Positions 35,889-44,762 of a stretch of 64,000 bases of DNA are shown piece after piece. The DNA is from Nocardioidaceae bacterium SCSIO 66511 (GTDB lineage: Bacteria > Actinomycetota > Actinomycetes > Propionibacteriales > Nocardioidaceae). The notes beneath the pieces were generated by a model. It made no database searches and was not told the DNA's origin. It saw only the letters and a list, made by a program, of their open reading frames with translations. Position numbers and translations under genes: made by a program. Within the stretch, counting starts at the first letter, position 1, and every line of letters begins with the position of its first letter. The DNA lies in assembly GCA_023100825.1 (NCBI GenBank), contig CP095846.1, positions 1,426,001-1,490,000 on the forward strand. Direction: 5' to 3'.

Positions 35889-36196
35889 CGGCGTCGGGGG
35901 TCGAGTTCCCCCGCGAAGAAAACCGACGCTGCCTTCAAGATCTCATTGGCCTCCCGCAGCTCGCGGTTCTCCCGCTCCAACTCCTTGATCCGGGCCCTCT
36001 CGCTACTTGTCGAGCCAGGCGCGACGCCAGCATCAACCTGGGCCTGCTTCACCCACCGGCGCAGCGATTCGACCCCCACTCCAACCTTGGGAGCGATCGC
36101 CTTACACGCCAGATACGGGCTGTCGTACTCCTCCAGATGATCCTGGACCATCCGGACCGCACGATCGCGCTGCTGCTTCGGAAACTGCTTCGGCAT
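35885..36196 (-). CDS. IS3-family transposase OrfA
   Basis: 103 residues: KQFPKQQRDRAVRMVQDHL followed by the HTH GVGVESLRRWVKQAQVD and a leucine-rich coiled coil (RARIKELERENRELREANEIL) for dimerisation with OrfB. The ATG at 36196 is chosen. A longer frame would run into the terminal repeat. Confidence 0.9.
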   Translation of the reverse strand: MPKQFPKQQRDRAVRMVQDHLEEYDSPYLACKAIAPKVGVGVESLRRWVKQAQVDAGVAPGSTSSERARIKELERENRELREANEILKAASVFFAGELDPRRR

Positions 36197-36425
36197 GACA
36201 CCGATCCTCTCGCAAAGGACCGGAACCAAACCCGTGACGGTTCAAGTCTGGGCGACTCGAAGTCGGTGGCCGTTGCGGATTTGCCGCCTGCGATGCGAGG
36301 AGACAGGTCTCAGGTAAGCCGACGCATTGCGGGAATGGGTCAGCCTGCGCTGCTCCGGGTGTGAGTAGGACGTTGTTAGAGGAGACGGGCGGGCTCGGAT
36401 CCAGCGGTCGCGACCGTTGAGAGGG

Positions 36426-36455
36426 GTTGCGCTGAGACAGTGTCTCATTTATGGT
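36426..36455 (+). promoter_or_regulatory. Promoter with operator TGAGACAGTGTCTCA before the ABC importer gene
   Basis: The 15-bp perfect palindrome (36433-36447) lies between TTGCGC (36426-36431) and TATGGT (36450-36455), an ideal place for repression. The same sequence occurs at 47258, and a variant at 41219. Confidence 0.7.
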
Positions 36456-36500
36456 CGATCAGCAAGATCGCTCACGCGTCGTCACAGAGATCGGGTCACT

Positions 36501-37535
36501 ATGCATTCCATCCGACGTCTTCCTTACGTGGTGCTAGCGGCGCTCGCCGTGCTTGCGTACAGCGGGTGCTCGCCGAGTTCTGAGGGGTCCTCGGGCGAGG
36601 GTGACCTCGACCAGGTCTCTGTCGCGGTTACCGGGGTCAACTCGTTGCATATGTGGGCGATGGTCGCTGAGGACCACAACCTGATGGAGCCTTGGGGCAT
36701 CGACCTGAATCTTGTGACTTTAGATGGGCAGTCGAAGGTTGTTCCGTCGCTGCTGTCTGGTGAGGTCCAGTTCGCCTCGTCGACACCCGAGCAGGCGATG
36801 ACGGCAACCCTGCAGAATCCTTCGCTTCAGATGGTCGTCTCGTCCTTCACTGCCAATCCATATGTGGTGGTCGCCAAGGGTGGGGTTGATGATCTGGACG
36901 ACCTATCTGGGAAGACCATTGGTGTGAACGCGTTGGGTGCGAGCGCCGACTACTTCAGCGCCAAGATCGCTCTTGAGGATCATGGTTTGGAGGAGGGTGA
37001 CGACTACACGTTTGTGCAGTCAGGCAACACGGCTCAGCGGGTGTCTGCGTTGGAGTCTGGCCAGATCGACGCGATGCTTGCGTGGGAGCCCGATGTCAGC
37101 CGTGCCGAGGAGGTTGGGGCGGCGCCGGTCATGTCTCTCGCCGAGGTGTCGAGCCTTAAGGGTGCGCAGTTCAGTACGTTTGTGGCACTTGAGTCCTGGT
37201 ATGACGAGAACAGCGATGTCGCGGAGCGCTGGGTCCGTGGATATCAGGAGACAATTCGCTGGTTGCAGGACCCGGAGAATCGTGAGGATGTGGTTCGCAG
37301 TATCGCGGCGCACTTGGATGTATCCGATGAGCAGGCCGAACGCACGTATAAGCAGTTTCTGGTCGACCTACCGGCCGAGGATCCGGTATCGACGTTCAAC
37401 GTTGAGTCCTTGGAGAAGATGCTCGAGAACGCACAAGCGGCGGGAGTGGATGCGCTCGGCGATGTTGACGGCGATGACCTCGACGGATTCTTCGACAACA
37501 CCCTCGTCGACAACGCGAAGGAGCTGCACAAGTGA
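36501..37535 (+). CDS. ABC-importer substrate-binding lipoprotein (SsuA/TauA/NMT1 type)
   Basis: 344 residues with a lipoprotein signal (RLPYVVLAALAVLAYSGC, Cys about residue 19). The mature part is an NMT1/SsuA-like periplasmic-binding fold (SGKTIGVNALGASADYFS, GQIDAMLAWEPDVS). Relatives carry alkanesulfonates, taurine, pyrimidine precursors or aromatic acids. Permease and ATPase genes of the same type follow after an interposed hydrolase. An upstream in-frame start is rejected because it precedes the operator. Confidence 0.88.
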   Translation: MHSIRRLPYVVLAALAVLAYSGCSPSSEGSSGEGDLDQVSVAVTGVNSLHMWAMVAEDHNLMEPWGIDLNLVTLDGQSKVVPSLLSGEVQFASSTPEQAMTATLQNPSLQMVVSSFTANPYVVVAKGGVDDLDDLSGKTIGVNALGASADYFSAKIALEDHGLEEGDDYTFVQSGNTAQRVSALESGQIDAMLAWEPDVSRAEEVGAAPVMSLAEVSSLKGAQFSTFVALESWYDENSDVAERWVRGYQETIRWLQDPENREDVVRSIAAHLDVSDEQAERTYKQFLVDLPAEDPVSTFNVESLEKMLENAQAAGVDALGDVDGDDLDGFFDNTLVDNAKELHK

Positions 37536-39283
37536 GTGTTGATCTCAATGCAGGTCGTCAGGCGAGCGAACACGACGAGATTGTCGTCGATTGGGACGTG
37601 CAGGTTCCTACCCGCGACGGCCTCGAGCTGCGTGCCGATGTGTTTCGCCCGCGGGAGGTAGGCGACTATCCCGTGATCCTCGCGATGGGACCGTATGGGA
37701 AGGGCCTGAACTTCGAGGAAGGGTTCCCCGCGAACTGGCGACGAATGATCGAGGCGTACCCGGAGGTGGCCGAGGACACTTCGAACCGGTTCCAGAATTG
37801 GGAGATGGTCGATCCGGAGAAGTGGGTCCCGGACGGTTATGTGTGCGTGCGCGTCGACTCGCGTGGTGCGGGGCGCTCGCGGGGTCTGCTGGATGTCTTC
37901 TCCCAGCTTGAGGCACGTGACTACTACGACTGCATCGAATGGGCGGGTGTCCAGCCTTGGAGTAACGGACGTGTCGGGCTCCTGGGTATCTCCTACTATG
38001 CGACGAATCAGTGGCATGTCGCCGCGCTGCAGCCACCGCACTTGTCGGCGATCTGCGTGTGGGAGGGCTTCGCCGACTACTACCGCGATGCCGCGAGACA
38101 CGGTGGGATCCTCAGCGGTTTCCTCGAAGGATGGTTCAACCGGCAGGTGGCTCGCGTCCAGCACGGGGTCGCGGATCGCGGGTTCCGGGACCCCAACACG
38201 GGCTACGCCGTCGCCGGCGACGAGCAACTCTCGGAGCGTGCCCTGCGCGAGAACCGGGTCGACCCTGGCGAGCATGCGAGGGATCGCCGACTCGACGGTG
38301 CGTACTACGCCGAACGCACCCCGGATCTCTCTCGCATCAACGTCCCGTTGTTCTCAGCTGGGAATTGGGGTGGTATGGGTCTCCATACGCGTGGCAACAT
38401 CGAGGGTTTCCTCGCGGTTGGCTCGCAAGAGAAGTGGCTCGAGATGCACGGTGACACACACTTCAGCCCGTTCTACACGGACAGAGGCGTGAGCCTTCAG
38501 AAACAGTTCTTCGGAACGTTCCTCAAGGATGAGGACAACGGCTGGCGTGAGCGACCCGCGGTCGAGTTGCTCATACGTCATCCGGGAGAACGCTTCGTCT
38601 CGCGATTCGAAGCGTCGTGGCCTCTGCCGGATACCAACTGGACAAGGTTCTACCTTGACCCACATACGATGTCCCTGGCACGCGAGCCCAGACCGGGCGC
38701 ACCCTTGGAGTATCAGACGATGGGCGCCGGATTGAGGTTCTCGCTACCCGTCGTGGACCATGACCGCGAGTTCACCGGCCACTCGGCGGTACGGATGAGG
38801 GTGTCGTCCCAGACTTCGGACGCGGACATATTCGTCGCCTTGCAGCTCTTTGATCCGGATGGCGAGGAGGTGACGTTCATCGGTTCGAATGACCCTAAAG
38901 TCCCTGTCGGGCTGGGGTGGTTGCGGGCGTCGCATCGCGCGCTTGATACCGAACGTAGTACCTTCTACCGGCCCTATCACACACACTCCGACCCCCAACC
39001 TCTCGAGCCTGGTGTCCCCGTCGACGTCGATGTCGAGATCTGGCCGACCTGCATCGTCGTCCCGGCGGGTTATCGGCTCGAGCTCGCCATCCGCGGGTGC
39101 GACTACAAGAACTCTGGATCGAGCCTTGATGACGCAATGTACGAGATGCGCGGTGTCGGCCCGTTCGTGCACGTCGACGAAACCGACCGTCCAGCCTCGG
39201 TGTTCGACACAGTCGCGACCCTACATTTCGACGAGGACGAACCACCGTATCTCTTGCTCCCCGAGATCGACACGGGAAGGTAG
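37532..39283 (+). CDS. CocE/NonD-family serine hydrolase
   Basis: 583 residues. The X-Pro dipeptidyl-peptidase/cocaine-esterase fold begins with VQVPTRDGLELRADVFRP. The nucleophile elbow is GLLGISYYA (Ser), with VRVDSRGAGRSRG before it. The C-terminal half is the jelly-roll domain (FTGHSAVRMRVSSQTSDADIFVALQLFDPDG). It hydrolyses esters or amides. The GTG start overlaps the binding-protein stop, so the imported compound may be its substrate. It has no signal peptide. Confidence 0.87.
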   Translation: MSVDLNAGRQASEHDEIVVDWDVQVPTRDGLELRADVFRPREVGDYPVILAMGPYGKGLNFEEGFPANWRRMIEAYPEVAEDTSNRFQNWEMVDPEKWVPDGYVCVRVDSRGAGRSRGLLDVFSQLEARDYYDCIEWAGVQPWSNGRVGLLGISYYATNQWHVAALQPPHLSAICVWEGFADYYRDAARHGGILSGFLEGWFNRQVARVQHGVADRGFRDPNTGYAVAGDEQLSERALRENRVDPGEHARDRRLDGAYYAERTPDLSRINVPLFSAGNWGGMGLHTRGNIEGFLAVGSQEKWLEMHGDTHFSPFYTDRGVSLQKQFFGTFLKDEDNGWRERPAVELLIRHPGERFVSRFEASWPLPDTNWTRFYLDPHTMSLAREPRPGAPLEYQTMGAGLRFSLPVVDHDREFTGHSAVRMRVSSQTSDADIFVALQLFDPDGEEVTFIGSNDPKVPVGLGWLRASHRALDTERSTFYRPYHTHSDPQPLEPGVPVDVDVEIWPTCIVVPAGYRLELAIRGCDYKNSGSSLDDAMYEMRGVGPFVHVDETDRPASVFDTVATLHFDEDEPPYLLLPEIDTGR

Positions 39284-39340
39284 GAGCGTGCAGCATCTCA
39301 ATTTCACGATCATACGAATTCGAAGGGGAGGTGCAGGCCA

Positions 39341-40171
39341 ATGAGCGGTATCGCTGAACGGATTACTAGATCACGAGAGGGTCGGAGCAAGTCCACCGGA
39401 GGGGTCGTGGCTTCAATCTATCGCAGATACGCGACCGCGATACACACGCTGGTGTCGCTCGCCATTGGACTGCTTTTGTGGCAGTACGCCGCTGCGCACA
39501 CTAGCTCGCTGGTCATGGTTCCGGTGCAGGACATCTGGGACGCCTTCCTGCGAAACGTCGAGAATGGCCGTCTAGCGACCGACTTCCTGTCCAGTCTGCA
39601 GGGATTCTCCATCGGGCTCGCGTTGGCATCCGTGGCCGGTATCGCGGTCGGCATGCTGATGGCGTCATCGAAGCTCATCTTTGACCTGTTAGATCCATGG
39701 GTCTCGGCGCTGTACTCGACACCACTGATCGCGCTGGCGCCCGTATTCATCATCATCTTCGGTCTCGGCATGACGACAAAGGTGGCCGTAGTGCTATCGC
39801 TCGCCATCTTCCCGGTAATCATCAATACAACGGCCGGGATAAAGACCACAGACAAGGACCTTATCGAAACTGCCCAGTCGTTCGGAGCCGGCCGCATCGA
39901 AATCTTCCGCAAAGTGATGCTACCTTGGTCGGTTCCGTTCATTCTCACCGGTCTGCGTTTGGCTGTGGGTCGTGCTCTGATCGGTGTGGTTGTCGCGGAA
40001 TTTTTCGGATCACAGGAAGGTCTCGGAAATCTCATCTTCGTTTCGTCGCAAACCTTCGACACCGCATCCGTATGGCTCGGCGTCTTCCTACTCGCAATTA
40101 TCGGAACGGTTCTGATCCGGTTCATGTACACCGTTGAGAGGTGGGTCGCTCCATGGCGCCAGAACAGATGA
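39341..40171 (+). CDS. ABC-importer permease (SsuC/TauC type)
   Basis: 276 residues with about six membrane helices. The EAA cytoplasmic loop, ETAQSFGAGRIEIFRKVMLPWSVP, is the ATPase docking site. Typical of the nitrate/sulfonate/taurine permease family. GGGGAGG precedes the ATG. It runs into the ATPase gene by about 19 bases. Confidence 0.9.
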   Translation: MSGIAERITRSREGRSKSTGGVVASIYRRYATAIHTLVSLAIGLLLWQYAAAHTSSLVMVPVQDIWDAFLRNVENGRLATDFLSSLQGFSIGLALASVAGIAVGMLMASSKLIFDLLDPWVSALYSTPLIALAPVFIIIFGLGMTTKVAVVLSLAIFPVIINTTAGIKTTDKDLIETAQSFGAGRIEIFRKVMLPWSVPFILTGLRLAVGRALIGVVVAEFFGSQEGLGNLIFVSSQTFDTASVWLGVFLLAIIGTVLIRFMYTVERWVAPWRQNR

Positions 40172-40977
40172 CGGGGCTCGGCACGGCGGCGCCGCGGCTA
40201 GAGATCACCAGCCTCAACAAGACCTTCGAGCGCCGCGGCGAAGAGATAGAAGTCCTGCAGGAAATCAACCTCACGGTCGCCGCCGGCGAGTTCGTCGCGA
40301 TCGTCGGTGCCTCAGGATGCGGCAAGACCACGCTCGCGCGCATCGTGGATGGGCTCGAACACTCCACGAGCGGGACGATCCGGATTGACGGTGAGCCGCC
40401 CAACGGAGCCGGCCGAGACCAGAATCGAGGATTCGTCTTCCAGAAGGACAACCTGCTCCCGTGGCGAACGGTGCTCGACAATGTCGGCCTCGGCCTCGAA
40501 CTACAACGTCGACCGTCAAGAGAAAGACGAGCTACCGCCCAGAAGTATTTAGACCTGGTCGGCCTCGGCTCCTTTAGCAAACACTATCCGCATGAGATCT
40601 CTGGCGGCATGAAGCAACGAGCAAACCTGGCGCGTGCGTTCAGCATTGAGCCGGAGATCCTACTGATGGACGAGCCATTCGCCGCGCTCGACGCGCAAAC
40701 TCGAGAAATCATGCAGACCGAGCTCCTACGTGTCTGGAATGAATCGAACGGTGGGTCTGTTCTGTTCATCACCCACCAAATCGACGAAGCGCTGTTCCTG
40801 GCGAACAGAGTCGTGGTCCTGACCGCTCGGCCAGGACGCATCAAGGAGATCATCGAAGTTCCGTTCGAGCGTCCACGCACCCTCGAAATAAAGCGATCCC
40901 CAGAATTCGGTGCCTTGTACGACCGAATTTGGAAAATGATCGAAGAGGAAGTTCGGGATTCAATGGAAGTTGGATAA
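40153..40977 (+). CDS. ABC-importer ATPase (SsuB/TauB type)
   Basis: About 274 residues: Walker A GASGCGKTTLARI, Q-loop FVFQKDNLLPWRTV, signature SGGMKQRANLARA, Walker B ILLMDEPFAALD, switch His in FITHQID. The PWRTV sequence after the Q-loop is typical of the SsuB/TauB group. ATG 40153 is preferred over GTG 40141 because GAGAGG lies at proper distance. Confidence 0.93.
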   Translation: MAPEQMTGLGTAAPRLEITSLNKTFERRGEEIEVLQEINLTVAAGEFVAIVGASGCGKTTLARIVDGLEHSTSGTIRIDGEPPNGAGRDQNRGFVFQKDNLLPWRTVLDNVGLGLELQRRPSRERRATAQKYLDLVGLGSFSKHYPHEISGGMKQRANLARAFSIEPEILLMDEPFAALDAQTREIMQTELLRVWNESNGGSVLFITHQIDEALFLANRVVVLTARPGRIKEIIEVPFERPRTLEIKRSPEFGALYDRIWKMIEEEVRDSMEVG

Positions 40978-41218
40978 AGGAGATTTCGGGAGCTGGATGG
41001 ATGCGGAACCCTCAAGCTCGCACTCTATGGCAATACTGGCAGTGGCGTGGGGGCAGTCAGGGTATGACCCGTCTCGGCGTTTCGCCGGCGCAGCGAAGTG
41101 TTCGCGAAAACTACTGTGGTGACCTAGGCGTCGAACCCGGGGAACCGGTAAACCATCCGTAACGGCCGGACCGTTTTTGGCTAATTGGGCACTAGGGCTT
41201 TCATGAGTAAATCCCATG

Positions 41219-41233
41219 TAAGGCAGTGTCTCA
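41219..41233 (+). promoter_or_regulatory. Variant copy of the 15-bp operator
   Basis: TAAGGCAGTGTCTCA matches the two perfect palindromes at 13 of 15 positions, with the right half intact. It ends 12 bases before the start codon at 41246, just upstream of GGAGG. Confidence 0.6.
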
Positions 41234-41245
41234 GAAGGAGGCTAT

Positions 41246-42229
41246 ATGAGCACCGATGATCGGCCGACGATCGATACCGTGCGTATGCTCGGCGAGAAGT
41301 ACTCGAATTGGGCGCGTTGGGGAACAGACGATCAGGCGGGCACGCTGAACCATGTCACGCGTGAGCACGTTGTCGCTGCCGCCGGCCTCGTGCGAAGCGG
41401 CCGTGTGGTCGAGATGGGACTGCCACTGGACGAGTCAGGGCCGCAGGATGGCGGAGGGGGGTTCGGCCGGTTCAACCCGATCCACCTCATGATCCGCGAC
41501 GGCGCCGATGTTGCGGCCGGGACGACGATCCGCGACTTCTACGGCGGGGAGGACAAACACCTTCGCGGCACGGATGACGTGCTCATTCTCCCGCTTCAGT
41601 CCGGAACTCAGTGGGATGCCCTCGCCCACATCTTCTTCGAAGGGCGGATGTACAACGGCGGCGAAGCGTCCATGGTGGGCAGCAAGGGCGCGCTGGTAAA
41701 CGACATCACAACGGCATGCGACCGCATGGTCGGTCGAGGAGTCCTCCTGGATGTCCCAGCAGCGCTAGGAGTGCGGTGGCTGGAGCCCGGATACGTGATC
41801 ACCGCGGACGACCTCGATCGCACAATCGAACGTCAGCATAGCGACGTCGGGCGCGGAGACTTCGTGTTCGTCCGAACCGGTCAGATCGCCCAGATACGCG
41901 ACCGGGGCACATGGGGGGAGTATGCCGGCGGACCGGCGCCCGGGTTGGGGCTGAGCTCGGTGCCCTGGGTTGCCGACCGTGAGGTCGCGGCTGTCGCAAC
42001 CGACACCTGGGGAATGGAGGTTCGGCCCAACGAAACCGCCGACACCAACCAGCCGTTGCACATCATCTTCATTGTTCATATGGGGCTGTGGGTCGGGGAG
42101 ATTTTCGATCTCGAGCCAGTCGCGCAGGCGTGCGAACAGGAAGGGCGCTGGGAGTTCATGTTCTCCGGGCCGCCGTTGCACATCACACGAGCCGTGGGCT
42201 CCCCACTGACGCCGTTGGCGATCTTTTGA
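41246..42229 (+). CDS. Cyclase-family metal-dependent hydrolase
   Basis: 327 residues of the putative cyclase/kynurenine-formamidase superfamily. The metal motif HxGTHxDxxxH appears as LQSGTQWDALAHIFFEG, with Gln for the second His, as in many actinobacterial members. The family opens lactones, imides or formamides. The strong AAGGAGGCTAT ribosome site and upstream operator show a regulated transcript. A TTG start for the next gene overlaps its stop. Confidence 0.85.
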   Translation: MSTDDRPTIDTVRMLGEKYSNWARWGTDDQAGTLNHVTREHVVAAAGLVRSGRVVEMGLPLDESGPQDGGGGFGRFNPIHLMIRDGADVAAGTTIRDFYGGEDKHLRGTDDVLILPLQSGTQWDALAHIFFEGRMYNGGEASMVGSKGALVNDITTACDRMVGRGVLLDVPAALGVRWLEPGYVITADDLDRTIERQHSDVGRGDFVFVRTGQIAQIRDRGTWGEYAGGPAPGLGLSSVPWVADREVAAVATDTWGMEVRPNETADTNQPLHIIFIVHMGLWVGEIFDLEPVAQACEQEGRWEFMFSGPPLHITRAVGSPLTPLAIF

Positions 42230-42654
42230 GCACGCCAGAGGCCCGCACGCGACCGCGTCCTTTTCCGCGCGGGGAGGAACGGAGTTGGTTCGACGCTGCC
42301 CGAGACCACGATCTGCTCTACCAACGGTGCGACCAATGCGGCCATGTGGCGAACTATGTTCGCGTCGTGTGCCCACACTGCGGGTCATGCGATGTGACTC
42401 GTCTGTGCTCTGCAGGCGTCGGCTCGGTGCACTCGTGGACGACACAGGTCCCGTCGCGGCGCCGCGAGGAGAATGGGGATGTCGCACGCACGCTGGTACT
42501 AGTTGAACTCGACGAGGGCTTTCGTGCCATGGCCGACTTCGTCGGATGTAGCGGTGAGCCGAAGGTCGGACTCAGGGTCGAGGTGACGTGGCAACGCGTC
42601 GAGGACGGCCTGACCCTTCCTCAGTTCCGGGCACTCTCAGGAGGTGCCGTATGA
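42226..42654 (+). CDS. DUF35-family OB-fold acyl-CoA-associated protein with zinc ribbon
   Basis: 142 residues. An N-terminal helix (RPFPRGEERSWFDAARDHDLLYQRC) leads into the rubredoxin-like ribbon CDQC...CPHC, followed by an OB fold (GSVHSWTTQVPSRR, TLVLVELDEGFRAMADFVG). DUF35 partners bind CoA substrates for thiolase-like enzymes, as ChsH2 does for Ltp2. The TTG start overlapping the previous TGA is needed to include the helix. The stop overlaps the following thiolase-like gene. Confidence 0.85.
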   Translation: MSTPEARTRPRPFPRGEERSWFDAARDHDLLYQRCDQCGHVANYVRVVCPHCGSCDVTRLCSAGVGSVHSWTTQVPSRRREENGDVARTLVLVELDEGFRAMADFVGCSGEPKVGLRVEVTWQRVEDGLTLPQFRALSGGAV

Positions 42655-43790
42655 CGTTGCGCAGCGCGGTCGCAATCGTGGGTGCGGCGGAGGCAGATGC
42701 ACACCAAGGGCACGGATACTCGCCGTTGGGGCTCGCGTCGCGATCTGCCGTTGATGCGCTCGCCCAGGTTGGCCTTACCACGGCGGATGTCGATGGTGTC
42801 TTCACCACGTCGTCGTACCACGGATTCCCTGCCATGAGTCTATGCGAGTACCTTGGCCTGCGCCCTTCATACGTCGACAGCACTGCGCTTGGCGGCTGCT
42901 CGTTCATCGCGCATCTCGGCCACGCGGCTGCGGCGATCGCCACCGGTCGTTGCGAGGTTGCCCTCGTGACATACGGAAGCACGCAGCGAACCGACGGCGG
43001 CAAGCTCGTGAGTCTGTCGGAACGGCTTGCGTTCGAAGAACCGTACGATCTGATCCACCCGATCGGCACGTTCGGGATGATCGCTCACCGCCACATGGCC
43101 GAGTACGGGACGACATCGGACCAGCTCGCTGAGGTCGCAGTCGCCGCACGCTCATGGGCGATGCTAAATCCGCGCGCACCCCGACGTGAGCCGCTGACGG
43201 TTGATGACGTGCTCAACTCACGGGTGGTCGCAAGCCCACTGCACAAGCTCGATTGTTGTCTGGTCACAGACGGCGGCGGCTCGCTCGTACTCGTTTCGGG
43301 GGAGCGGGCGGGCGATCTCACGGACCGACCCGTCTACGTACGCGGAGCAGGCGAGGCGATCAATCACCGCCACTTGCTGGGCATGGCCGATCTGACGACC
43401 ACCAACGCCGGCGAGAGCGCGCAGCGGGCGCTCGAGATGGCGGACATCGAGTTGGCCGACATCGATAGCGCGCATGTTTACGACGCTTTCACGATCGGCT
43501 TGCTGATCTTGATGGAGGACCTGGGGTTCTGCCCGAAAGGTGAGGGAGGTCCCTTCTTCGCCGCGGGTCACACTCGGCCGGGCGGGCCGATCCCACTCAA
43601 CACCAGCGGCGGAGGCTTGTCGTACACGCACCCGGGGATGCTGGGAATGTTCCTGCTCCTGGACGCGATCGAGCAGCTGCGTGGGCATGCAGGAGAACGT
43701 CAAGTACCGGACGCAACCCACGCTCTCGTTCACGGGATGGGCCTGACACTCGCGGGCCACGCAACGACGATTCTATCTACGGAGGCTTGA
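42651..43790 (+). CDS. Thiolase-superfamily protein, Ltp2/SCP2-like, probable retro-aldolase
   Basis: 379 residues with the thiolase fold. In ALGGCSFIAHLGHAAAAIATG the Cys is one position off the usual nucleophile. The His-containing NEAF motif is replaced by VYDAFTIG, and the C-terminal CxG by HGMGLTLAGHA. Such loss of the thiolase triad, with Tyr substitutions and a DUF35 partner, is how Ltp2-type steroid side-chain aldolases look. C-C cleavage of a beta-hydroxyacyl-CoA is therefore more likely than thiolysis. Starts within the DUF35 stop (ATGA). Confidence 0.82.
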   Translation: MTLRSAVAIVGAAEADAHQGHGYSPLGLASRSAVDALAQVGLTTADVDGVFTTSSYHGFPAMSLCEYLGLRPSYVDSTALGGCSFIAHLGHAAAAIATGRCEVALVTYGSTQRTDGGKLVSLSERLAFEEPYDLIHPIGTFGMIAHRHMAEYGTTSDQLAEVAVAARSWAMLNPRAPRREPLTVDDVLNSRVVASPLHKLDCCLVTDGGGSLVLVSGERAGDLTDRPVYVRGAGEAINHRHLLGMADLTTTNAGESAQRALEMADIELADIDSAHVYDAFTIGLLILMEDLGFCPKGEGGPFFAAGHTRPGGPIPLNTSGGGLSYTHPGMLGMFLLLDAIEQLRGHAGERQVPDATHALVHGMGLTLAGHATTILSTEA

Positions 43791-44737
43791 TGAGTACCGA
43801 ACCTTGCGACGCCGTCACGATCACGGTGCTTGTCGACAACTTCATCGACATGCTGATGCCGGAACGGCCTGGGTTGACGAGGGTCGGCATGCCGGAGCAT
43901 TTCGCGGCCCGGCGCGGAACACCCCTAGCGGAGAATGGTATCGCCTTCGTGATCGAGGTCGAGCATGGCGGGCGTACAACGACCATCCTCTACGACGCCG
44001 GGATCAGCGCACTCGCGGTGCGACACAACGCTGATGTCCTGGACGTCGATCTGACGACGATCGACCAGGTCGTGATCAGCCATGGTCACCCCGACCACTT
44101 CGGCGGAATCTACGGAGCACTAGAAGCCATCGGGCGACGTGTGCCAGTGGTGGCGCACCCGAACGCGTTCCGTCCACGGATGATCACTCGCCCGGACGCC
44201 GTGCTGCCGTACTTCAACCGCGACCTGACTCAACCGGCTATCGAAGCTTCCGGCGGTCGGCTCGTTCTCGTCCGCGACGCGCTCCCTGTCGCGCCAGGAG
44301 TGACGACAAGCGGCGAGATTGCCACAACGGTCGACTTCGAGCATGAGGTACCAACGGGCCGTCTGTGTGTGCAGGACGGCAGGCTGTGCGAGGATCCGAT
44401 CGATGACTATCTGACCCTGCTAATTCACGTGCGAGACCTCGGGTTGGTCGCGCTTGATCCGTGCGGCCACGCTGGTGTGGTGAGTGCTGTCAGACACGGT
44501 CAGGAACTGACCGGCGTGGAGCGTGTGCATGCCGTCATGGGTGGTTTTCACCTTGGCCATCTCGGAATCTCACAGAACAAGATCGACCAGACGGCGGATG
44601 CGCTGGCGACTCTGTCACCGGCGCTTGTATCGCCGATGCATTGCAGCGGATTTAGGGCGCAACGCGCCGTCGCCGAGCGGATTCCGGAGGCGTTCGTCCA
44701 GATGTCGGTGGGGTCGCGCGTGCGTCTCGGGCGCTGA
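43790..44737 (+). CDS. Metallo-beta-lactamase-fold hydrolase
   Basis: 315 residues. The metal motif SHGHPDHFGG (HxHxDH) is near residue 96. VVAHPNAFRPR and the late DPCGHAGVVSAV and GFHLGHLG complete the ligand set. The arrangement resembles the MBL subgroup annotated as ribofuranosylaminobenzene-phosphate-synthase-like. ATG 43790 is chosen over TTG 43787 because GGAGG is otherwise too close. Likely hydrolyses a lactone, ester or thioester in the pathway. Confidence 0.82.
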   Translation: MSTEPCDAVTITVLVDNFIDMLMPERPGLTRVGMPEHFAARRGTPLAENGIAFVIEVEHGGRTTTILYDAGISALAVRHNADVLDVDLTTIDQVVISHGHPDHFGGIYGALEAIGRRVPVVAHPNAFRPRMITRPDAVLPYFNRDLTQPAIEASGGRLVLVRDALPVAPGVTTSGEIATTVDFEHEVPTGRLCVQDGRLCEDPIDDYLTLLIHVRDLGLVALDPCGHAGVVSAVRHGQELTGVERVHAVMGGFHLGHLGISQNKIDQTADALATLSPALVSPMHCSGFRAQRAVAERIPEAFVQMSVGSRVRLGR

Positions 44738-44762
44738 GCGAACCGCATCTGATTCGTAGCTT

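Larger units (their letters stand above)
34906..36244 (-). mobile_element. Complete IS3-family insertion sequence, 1339 bp
   Basis: Two overlapping transposase frames lie between terminal inverted repeats. The left end TGAACCGTCACGGGTTT is matched by the reverse complement of the right end, with further partial matches inward. Ends are TG...CA. No clear target duplication is visible (AGC versus AGT flanks). It lies between higA and the ABC-transporter cluster. Confidence 0.88.

Noticed and set aside
34903-36247. Target-site duplication flanking the IS3-family element
   Set aside because: The flanking triplets AGC and AGT differ, so no duplication can be claimed.
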